Shown here: one piece after another, positions 23,387-30,400 of the stretch
Layout: each line of letters begins with the position of its first letter
Position numbering within the stretch: the stretch's first letter is position 1
DNA from: a virus
DNA: 37,330 bases
Reading direction: 5' to 3' (one strand)
IMG/VR virus record: IMGVR_UViG_3300036884_000064
Span: 1-37,330 of that record
The notes under the pieces: generated by a model
Seen by the model: only the letters and a program-made list of their open reading frames with translations
Told to the model about the DNA's origin: nothing
The model's database searches: none
Made by a program: the position numbers and the translations under genes

Positions 23387-23947
23387 TTATTCGTGATCTA
23401 CAAGCTTCAAATACTTCACGGCAATAGGCTCATAAAAAATGACAGTGCCTTCTGTGTTTTGGTCGGAAGAGTCCATAAACTGATACGCTTCAACCTCATC
23501 TCCCATCTTTCGGAGCACAAACTCTATCTTTTTTGCCCTCGCCCAGTCGGGTTCCTGTTCAACATATGGAGTGAACCCATCTGAACGCATCTGTTTCGTG
23601 TTGATTTCAATGACAATAGGTCCATAATACGATTTGAAAAAGGAAACCTCTTCCTCAATACACGTAAAAATTGCTGGTCCAATACACCGATTACTTGTCG
23701 CCCCACGACATATTTTCTTCGGGCGTAACCCCTCAACTTTTATAAGTTCGTATCTTTCGGGTATCGTGCAGTGATACAGAATCGGGCAGTAATACTGCTG
23801 CCAAAAATATTTGGTGAAGTTATCATCATACCCAAACTTCTCGGCTAAGTCATCAAGGTAGCTATCATTCCAGAACAGACGGTCCTTATCAATAGGCTCA
23901 TCGTCTTCCACGTCATTCTCCAATAGGATGTTCTTAAGCTTTATCAT
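23387..23947 (-). CDS. ADP-ribosyltransferase-like protein with capsid-targeting-like leader
   Basis: 186 residues from the ATG at 23947 (MIKLKNILLEN), which overlaps the previous gene by 14 bases. The leader ends ILLE before Asn. From about residue 55 the pattern ILYHCTIPERYELIKVEGLRPKK, then GPAIFTCIEEEVSFF, then IVIEINTKQM and FTPYVEQEPD, resembles the ADP-ribosyltransferase fold used by DarT- and Tpt1-like enzymes: an LYH start, an 'I-x-x-x-G-[LI]' turn, an [IF]-[FY]-x-T/C step and a late acidic residue. It may modify host RNA, DNA or protein after injection, as T4 Alt does to RNA polymerase. Catalytic residues cannot be fixed by eye. A weaker alternative is a structural protein that kept only the fold. 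Confidence 0.55.
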   Translation of the reverse strand: MIKLKNILLENDVEDDEPIDKDRLFWNDSYLDDLAEKFGYDDNFTKYFWQQYYCPILYHCTIPERYELIKVEGLRPKKICRGATSNRCIGPAIFTCIEEEVSFFKSYYGPIVIEINTKQMRSDGFTPYVEQEPDWARAKKIEFVLRKMGDEVEAYQFMDSSDQNTEGTVIFYEPIAVKYLKLVDHE

Positions 23948-24611
23948 GAATTTTCCTCTTGATTGCTCGCAAGGCGGGCAACTTTTTGTCAAATTCTTCA
24001 CCATCTACATAAATAGTAGTAATGAGTTTGTCCAATTTTGATATTCCTTTTCCGATAAAGCAAATTTCGCTTTCATCATTGTGCGATGATCCAAATCCAC
24101 TCTGCATTCGTTTCCACGTATAGTCAAACACAAAAGCATCAACCCCAAGAGAACTTAAGTATCCATATGGAAGACATGGTTCATGCCGGTGAGTACCAAT
24201 GGGAATTTCGAACTGTTGACAGAACTTTTCAAACTTCTCTTCGTCATCCACTTCGGCACTGAACCCCGAGCCGGGAAGTTGGGTCACGAGAAATGTCATG
24301 ATGTCATCCAACACAATGACATTGGCATTCTCCACCTTAAATTGAACTCCTGTTTCACCATCACCCTCGGAGAAATAATGTAGAATATCGGAGTTTATTG
24401 ATGTGCTAAATGATTGATATTCAGCAACTTCCCCGTGTTCTTGACCACTGATTCCACGCACAAGCATTTGCACAAGACCGTCAAACGGGCTTCCGTGGTA
24501 CAAGTATTCAGAAATGGAAACCACTTTGTTTTCCAATAGGTATTTCTTGAGTAGGGGACTTGGTTGGTCTCCATACTTATTCATCTCCGTCAATGGTTTC
24601 AGCTTAATCAT
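23934..24611 (-). CDS. Alt-like ADP-ribosyltransferase candidate with capsid-targeting-like leader
   Basis: 225 residues from the ATG at 24611; a TTG six bases earlier is in frame but the ATG matches the sibling leaders. The leader MIKLKPLTEM holds L-T-E, with a second site YLLEN at 24-28. The body has the R-S-E-type mono-ADP-ribosyltransferase pattern: YLYHGSPFDGL (36-46), VRGIS (51-55), YQSFSTS (65-71, the S-x-S step), GVQFKVENANVIVLDD, and a late HNDESEICF (177-184) where catalytic acids would lie. T4 Alt is a packaged, injected ADP-ribosyltransferase with the same kind of cleaved leader. It overlaps both neighbours by 8-14 bases. Fold confidence is moderate; target unknown. Confidence 0.65.
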   Translation of the reverse strand: MIKLKPLTEMNKYGDQPSPLLKKYLLENKVVSISEYLYHGSPFDGLVQMLVRGISGQEHGEVAEYQSFSTSINSDILHYFSEGDGETGVQFKVENANVIVLDDIMTFLVTQLPGSGFSAEVDDEEKFEKFCQQFEIPIGTHRHEPCLPYGYLSSLGVDAFVFDYTWKRMQSGFGSSHNDESEICFIGKGISKLDKLITTIYVDGEEFDKKLPALRAIKRKIHDKA

Positions 24612-24993
24612 AGTCAATCACAACCAACGCAGGAAAGGATTTCGCATTGAGAAGTTTCAACGCACTCAATCTATGTGATCCTTCCAGAACATATGGACCT
24701 TCCTTATCTACCACTACGATTAGTGGTGATATTTCTTGGGACTGTTGAATTTCATTTGCTAACTGTTGTATGTGTTGGGTGCCTTCCACGCTGTAATGTT
24801 TTCCAGACACTTCAAAATCTGACATCGGAACTTCACGTATTCCATTAAGAACCCTATAATGATACAAAGAAGCACCGATAGAGGATGTGTTGTCTATGTT
24901 GTCGAGAACAGTGCGCCCATCCACAACCTCCCCAGCAATAGGATATTCTTTGACCTGTTGTGCTTCTGGTAATAATGTACGAAGTTTAATCAT
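24604..24993 (-). CDS. ParB/sulfiredoxin-like domain protein with capsid-targeting-like leader
   Basis: 129 residues. The leader is MIKLRTLLPEAQ, with L-P-E before Ala. The body ends in a compact ParB-like domain: IQQLANEIQQSQEISPLIVVVDKEGPYVLEGSHRLSALKLLNAKSFPALVV (about 75-125). That has the 'I-x-P-[IL]-x-V' strand, the G-x-H-R nucleotide-binding loop (GSHRLSA, 105-111) and the closing 'F-P-[AV]-x-V-[IV]' strand. Family members bind nucleotides or act as CTPases, nucleases or kinases. The short length leaves no helix-turn-helix, so it is not a classical partition protein. Start and stop overlap the neighbouring genes by 8 bases each. Packaging and injection are inferred from the leader and operon. 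Confidence 0.7.
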   Translation of the reverse strand: MIKLRTLLPEAQQVKEYPIAGEVVDGRTVLDNIDNTSSIGASLYHYRVLNGIREVPMSDFEVSGKHYSVEGTQHIQQLANEIQQSQEISPLIVVVDKEGPYVLEGSHRLSALKLLNAKSFPALVVIDYD

Positions 24994-25741
24994 CTTTAGA
25001 TACCCTTAGTTGTTTGAACCATCCCGTGCCATGTTTCTTACTCATTTTTCGATGGTAAGCTTTCATCAAGGAGATGCCCGCATTGGTTGCTTGCCCAATT
25101 TTTGACTTTCCCGATGCGACCCTTGGACGAAGTTGAATGTGCATATCCATCAGGTCTGTGCCAATGCCTACCTTTTGATATGGACCTTCAACCCACACAC
25201 TAACGGCACCAAACTCGTTGCTGGCAAATCCCACAGGTTTGTCTCCTACAAAAGCAACGACAGTTTCATCAAGTTCCGAAAGCCCTGCGGCCTTTATCTC
25301 TTCGGGGGTCATCTCCATTGTTTTTCCGCTTGCATCCCGAACAATATCATTTTTGGAATCTGTTTTCGTGTATCTATTCACTTCTCCCGTTTGTCGAAAC
25401 TCCACGTCAAACTGACCATATTTTCCTTTATGGAGAAGGATGGGGTAATTTGACTTATTTCCTAACCACGACAGACCGCCTTCCTTTTCGTATTGGCTGT
25501 AGGCGCTTGATGCTATGTGACCCGTGTAATGGTGACGTAGGAAAGCATCTTGGTCTAGTTGCTCGGGACTCTTTGCTTTCTCCCTTTTTATTTCGGGGGC
25601 CAGCAATTGGATTTTCTTCATGCAATCATTCTTCTGCCATTCATTCCCTGCCTCTTTGGCAATTTTGTAGTTGCGTATATGCTCCTTCATCTCCTTGTAA
25701 AGCTGGTCAAGGCGGCTCTCCAATAATAGCATTTTGAGCAT
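24986..25741 (-). CDS. GNAT acetyltransferase-like protein with capsid-targeting-like leader
   Basis: 251 residues from the ATG at 25741 (MLKMLLLESRL), picked because it forms a TAATG pair with the upstream stop and gives the sibling leader; upstream in-frame starts only add read-through. The leader ends LLLE before Ser. A helical, Lys-rich N-terminal part (about 10-65) is followed by a GNAT-like core: DETVVAFVGDKPVGFASNEFGAVSVWVEGPYQKVGIGTDLMDMHI (about 140-185). It shows the beta-strand with G-[FY]-A and the acetyl-CoA loop Q-K-x-G-I-G-x-x-L. GNAT enzymes acetylate small molecules or lysines. An injected acetyltransferase acting on host proteins is possible but inferred. Confidence 0.6.
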   Translation of the reverse strand: MLKMLLLESRLDQLYKEMKEHIRNYKIAKEAGNEWQKNDCMKKIQLLAPEIKREKAKSPEQLDQDAFLRHHYTGHIASSAYSQYEKEGGLSWLGNKSNYPILLHKGKYGQFDVEFRQTGEVNRYTKTDSKNDIVRDASGKTMEMTPEEIKAAGLSELDETVVAFVGDKPVGFASNEFGAVSVWVEGPYQKVGIGTDLMDMHIQLRPRVASGKSKIGQATNAGISLMKAYHRKMSKKHGTGWFKQLRVSKDD

Positions 25742-26454
25742 TATAGCCATCGGAATTTCTCTATCTTTGTCGGACCCATTGTCTTCCAATCAATCTCACT
25801 CTCTTGGGATAAGTTATTGATGTCCACGATGCCAGTGAACATGGACCTGTCAGTATTGTCCCAATGTCGGCTGGCGTGCCCTCTATCGGGAGAAACGTAC
25901 AGATTTGCGGGAAGGTACTCCGACATTTCTATCTGTTGAACGACCTTGGTGCCATGCATTCCATAGATACGGACCTTCTTGCCCGATGGATTGACGAGTT
26001 TGTTGGCAAACGATATGGTTTCGGGAGAAGATTCATCGTGACCCTCATGGACTTCTAAAACCTTTCCACTATGGTCTATCATCACTCCAATTTCTGCCCA
26101 ATCTCCATCAACATTTGGGGTTGCAGCAATGTAAATTGGAAATGGAAAAAACTCTTCCATCTTAAACTTAAATTCGGACTGGTCAAGCAAATATCCTTTA
26201 ATCATTTTCTCATTCACATGCGGAACATTCAGTTTTTTTGCTAATTCTACTATGTAAACAAAAACTTTGTTTAGAAGATTGAGGTAATCCTCTGCCCATC
26301 CTTTTTCTTCTGGTTTGTCCGAATAATAAAAAGCCTCGATGGTCTTCAATAAACTAATCGCATCCCGACTGGTCCATTTGCTGGAAACAAGAGCATTAAC
26401 ATCATCAATGCTGATGTTTTCATTCTCCAATAGCAATGTTTTGAGTTTAATCAC
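25741..26454 (-). CDS. Unknown protein with capsid-targeting-like leader (first gene of operon)
   Basis: 237 residues. The leader is MIKLKTLLLENEN, with L-L-E before Asn. The rest is not recognised. A helical part (DVNALVSSKWTSRDAISLLKTIEAFYY, about 18-45) is followed by a beta-rich stretch (PFPIYIAATPNVDGDWAEIGVMIDHSGKVLEVHEGHDESS, about 105-145). The C-terminal segment reads LPANLYVSPDRGHASRHWDNTDRSMFTGIVDI. The last segment recalls the ends of ADP-ribosyltransferase-like folds, but the match is too weak to claim. It heads the six-gene operon, 21 bases after a TATTTATA box, and its stop overlaps the next start. Confidence 0.6.
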   Translation of the reverse strand: MIKLKTLLLENENISIDDVNALVSSKWTSRDAISLLKTIEAFYYSDKPEEKGWAEDYLNLLNKVFVYIVELAKKLNVPHVNEKMIKGYLLDQSEFKFKMEEFFPFPIYIAATPNVDGDWAEIGVMIDHSGKVLEVHEGHDESSPETISFANKLVNPSGKKVRIYGMHGTKVVQQIEMSEYLPANLYVSPDRGHASRHWDNTDRSMFTGIVDINNLSQESEIDWKTMGPTKIEKFRWL

Positions 26455-26475
26455 TTTCTAGTCCTACCCACATGA

Positions 26476-26483
26476 TATAAATA
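26476..26483 (-). promoter_or_regulatory. TATTTATA box of the six-gene leader-peptide operon
   Basis: Exact leftward copy, 21 bases before the ATG at 26454. It is the only such box upstream of the six overlapping genes, which supports one transcript. Confidence 0.55.
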
Positions 26484-26537
26484 TGAAACTTTTTTACTAT
26501 AATTAACATTTTTCTAACTTTTTTCTAACCACGACAC

Positions 26538-26545
26538 TATTTATT
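26538..26545 (+). promoter_or_regulatory. TATTTATT box before the small basic gene at 26550
   Basis: Rightward variant, 4 bases before the ATG. Same variant and near-identical spacing as at 2929-2936. Confidence 0.45.
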
Positions 26546-26549
26546 GTGT

Positions 26550-26702
26550 ATGGGAAGAAAATGTAAATACAACACCAACGAAGAAAAGCGTCAAGCGAAC
26601 CGAGATAAATTCATGCGTCATTACTGGAAAAATGCCGAAAAAATACGGAAGAAAAACCTGAAACGATACTATGAGAAGAAACACACGAAAAACGACAACT
26701 GA
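26550..26702 (+). CDS. Small basic protein paired with the downstream endonuclease (copy 2)
   Basis: 50 residues, MGRKCKYNTNEEKRQANRDK..., about 40% Lys plus Arg. It contains the block HYWKNAEKIRKKNLKRYYEKK, matching the YYRNAERVKK...YYWSHKK block of the 52-residue product at 2940. It overlaps the downstream endonuclease start by 32 bases in a different frame. The conserved pairing and similar sequence at two distant sites argue for selection on both proteins. It is perhaps an accessory DNA-binding factor or a translation-coupling peptide; function is unknown. Confidence 0.65.
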   Translation: MGRKCKYNTNEEKRQANRDKFMRHYWKNAEKIRKKNLKRYYEKKHTKNDN

Positions 26703-27414
26703 ATTTATTACTGACGCAAGGTTAGTCCACGGAGGCAAATATGACTACTCCAAAGTTGATTATATTAACTCACACACCAAAACAAACGTTGTATGCCTTC
26801 TTCACGGGGCCTTCCAAATATCCCCGACAAACCATTTGAAAGGGCGTGGGTGCCCGAAGTGTAAAGGTGATAAATTAGCTTCTCATTTTCTATCCACAAC
26901 GGAAAATTTTGTTAGGAACGCAACCCGCAAACATCGTGGCAAATACGATTATAGTTTGGTCGAATACCACGGAGCATTTGTACATGTACCAATAATTTGC
27001 CCTTTACATGGTATATTCAACCAGACGCCCGATAATCATACTCATGGATGTGGATGCCCGAAATGTAAAACGTCAAAGGGAGAACTCGCCATCATAGAAT
27101 ATTTTCAGAATAATAGAATACATTACGAGCACCAGAAAATGTTTTCTGATTGCCGAAATCCTCTCACCACGAAACTTCTAAAATTTGATTTCTATGTGCC
27201 GTCTAAGAATCTTCTCGTTGAGTTTGATGGACAGCAGCATTTCAGAACAGGAAAATTCGGAAAGCACCCAACGAATAACAAAGATGTGGAGCGAAATAAA
27301 TACCGAGATGGAGTGAAGAATACCTATGCCGAAAATAAAGGTATTAAACTACTACGAATAACCTACGAAAATATAACAAAAATTCCAGAGATATTGGACT
27401 TTACCTTGTTATAG
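26671..27414 (+). CDS. Homing-type endonuclease, zinc-ribbon repeats plus PD-(D/E)xK domain
   Basis: 247 residues. Two repeats (about 9-64 and 77-132) share TTEFI-x-x-A-x-x-x-HG-x-KYDYS, V-x-C-x-LHG-x-F and G-CPKC with the enzyme at 3076. The nuclease part reads KLLKFDFYVPSKNLLVEFDGQQHF (about 168-191), with the D173...E184-F-D-G-x-Q-H pattern of PD-(D/E)xK enzymes, then NKGIKLLRITYENI at 222-235. The N-terminal halves of the two enzymes are related, but their nuclease domains differ in detail (EFLGDYWH against EFDGQQHF). It lies antisense between two leftward operons, and its stop overlaps the stop of the 1351-residue gene by 6 bases. Confidence 0.8.
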   Translation: MRRNTRKTTTEFITDARLVHGGKYDYSKVDYINSHTKTNVVCLLHGAFQISPTNHLKGRGCPKCKGDKLASHFLSTTENFVRNATRKHRGKYDYSLVEYHGAFVHVPIICPLHGIFNQTPDNHTHGCGCPKCKTSKGELAIIEYFQNNRIHYEHQKMFSDCRNPLTTKLLKFDFYVPSKNLLVEFDGQQHFRTGKFGKHPTNNKDVERNKYRDGVKNTYAENKGIKLLRITYENITKIPEILDFTLL

Positions 27415-30400
27415 CATACTCTTGGCAATCGCCATTGCTTCTTCTGGACTGATGTTGGGGTTCTCATACCATGCATCTGTAACAGCAGACAGTATCTTTC
27501 CAATGACTGGTCCCGGCTTGATGCCAATAGCAATCAAGTCGTTACCCGTAATCGGAAGGGTAGGCTTGTCAACTTCTTTTATATCCAACGTCTCAAGGCG
27601 CTTACGCACTGCCGCAACTTGGTTGGGCATAGCCGAGGCGGAAGCGTGGGCAGTATTATCGGCGTGAATCACGTCGAGAATGTGCTCTAAGTACTGTCCC
27701 ACCGCAATCTTGAACTTTCGGAGTGACTTGTTGGAAAGCTTAACGGCATCGTCCCCACCATGCTTCAAAGCCATGTGATGGCGGATGCCCAATTTGACGG
27801 CATCAATGTCCACTGTCGGGTACTTGAGGTTCGTCATGATACGCTCGGCTACTTCGGGGCCAGCATCTTCATGGCCATAGAAATGGACCCCTGTTGGCGT
27901 TACTTCACGAGTAACAAGCTTGCCGATGTCGTGAAACAAAGCAATTCTACGACGCACCAATTCGGGCTGCGTCTTGGCAAGTACTGCCATCGTGTGGTCG
28001 AATACATCGTGCTCGTGATGCACGTTCTGCGTCATTCCAATCATCTGCTTAAACTCGGGTGCCACGTATTGTAGCAATCCAAGTTCATTCATCTTGCGGA
28101 ATGCAGCACCGGGGTCTTTCGTTACCAGTATCTTGTCAATCTCGTCACGCACACGCTCACGAGATATGAACTTGAGCCACGAGGCATTCTTCTTGATGTT
28201 AGATTCCGTCTCGGGCGAAATGTTGAACCCCTTCTGCACCATGAAACGGACTGCCCGCATCATACGAAGCGGGTCTTCCTTGAAGATAACTTCGGGGTCA
28301 GACGTTGTGATAAGGACACGATTCTTGATGTCCTCAATGCCTTTTCCCGTCACGTCAAAGATATTATCCGTCGTCAAGTCCATGAGAAGACTATTGCAAC
28401 GGAAATCACGACGCTTGGCATCGTCTTCCAACGTACCGGGGAGAACTTGGATTGGCTTGCGATTCCCCGGCTCGTAGATTTCCTTGCGGGCAGAAACCGC
28501 TTCTACTTCAACCCCTGTGAGGTCAACGCCATTGAACGTGCCCGTCAAATTGAGTTTGGCTGTGCCGAACTTCGGGAAGATGACAGGATTGGAGTACTGA
28601 GCGTAGTAAGCGTCATAACGCTCCATTGCATCGAGCAAAGCGGGGTCATTCTCATTCGGACTAAACTTTGGTGCCCCGTAGTCGTCCACCTTAATGTGCT
28701 TGGCGAACGTAGGAGGCGGGCCGAATGGACCCTTGTAGTTGCCCATCTTTTGGGCGAGCCAAGTGGTAAACTTCAAGGCACCCCAAATGGTATCACTAAC
28801 CACAGACAGGTCGAGGTCTTTGGGCGTCTTGCCCATAATCATATCCCGCACGGGACCGCCCGCAAGGTGGACTTGTCCTTTGAATGGTCCTTCCGTCACC
28901 ATCTTCTTCAAGAATCCCACTGCTGCTTTTGCTTGTTCGTCTGTAATTGCTTCCATAAGTAACGTGCTTTCTGTCTTCGTTGACCCTGCAAGGTAATGGA
29001 CCCTTTTTACCATCAATCCTCGCTGTGCCAAAAGTTCTTTCGTGCCTTCATGCTCTTCCGGTGTCGGCTGACCTTGCCAGTCCAACTGCTCAAGGTCTGG
29101 ATAGTAGCGCCATCGCCTGTCCGACGTTTCCATATACGACGGGTGTCGGGCTAACTGGCTTTTACTATACACGGGCTGCAAATTGGACCCGTGCTTGTCC
29201 AGTGCGCCTAAAATCACACCGCTATCTTCAATCTCTTTCAGAAGCCCCCGCTTCTGATACCATGCAATCAAATCGTAATAGTTTTTGTGGTCCGTCTGCC
29301 GTTCCACTTCGTATCCACGATGCTCAAGCCAGTCTTTCACTATTATTTCCCACTCCGGAATCGCTGGCGGAAACTTGTGCCAGAACACCGTCTTCATTCC
29401 CTGATAATACACCCATCGAGTTGGACCATGATCCCGTGTATGACCGAAATAGGAGTCATGGCTATTTACGACATTCGCCACAACCCTGTCGGGGTAGAAC
29501 ACCCCACCAAACACCACATGGTCGCCTTTATCACCATAGGCTTCGGATAGTTTACTCTTTCCTGCGGATTTGTCAACCGAAGATTCCTTGGCGAAATCCT
29601 TGTCTTGTCCGAACGTCTTATTGGTTGCCAACTTGGCTTGACGGGGGTCTTTGATTACGAATACATTTCCTTCATCCCAAGTGTTCAATAAGATGGCCCC
29701 GTCATATTCATTGCTTCGCATGGCATCCCTAAACGGCTTCCCGCCCCGATCAAATTGGGCTAGTCCTGCGGACCCGCCTTTCAAATCTAACACGAAAGGT
29801 CGTTCAATACGGAGGTAGAATGCTTTGGTGTCACATTCTTTATTGAAACAAAACTTTTTGGCTATTTTCTCATCGGAGGTAAAGAATCCTGCTATTTTTA
29901 ACCCCGGCTCGTCGTGTTGAAAAGACGGAAAATCATCTTGTCTCTGAACATGCGTGATGGCTTTCCCTGCGTCGTCAGACCACTTCATTCCCTTGAACAC
30001 AATGAGTGGGTCTCCGTTAGAATCCACGACTTTGCTGTTTCCAAACCAACTCTTGAACTCGGGAGATACTGATTCGTGAATTGGGTCACGTCCCTTTACT
30101 AAACGTACTCCATACTGTTTTGAAAGACGCTCGACAACATGTTTGATAAAGGAATTGCCATAGGTAGTATAGGTTCCACTGTCCAGTGTCCCGCCTTGCC
30201 CCTTGATTAGCTGAAAGAAGGTTTCGAGAAGAGCCTTAGCATAGCCTTTGTTCTTGTCATCCTGATTAGGAGTTCCAATGTTGTCGAGGTAAAATATCTT
30301 GGTATCTGGCTCATGTCGGTAGCGCAGATATGATTTTGGGGACTTCAATTCGTATTCCCAAACGCCATCGCCCACAATACCTTTATTGAAGAGAACCGAC

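Noticed and set aside
28980-29654. 224-residue rightward frame inside the 1351-residue gene
   Set aside because: The opposite strand carries a continuous frame with well-known domains; this is its shadow.
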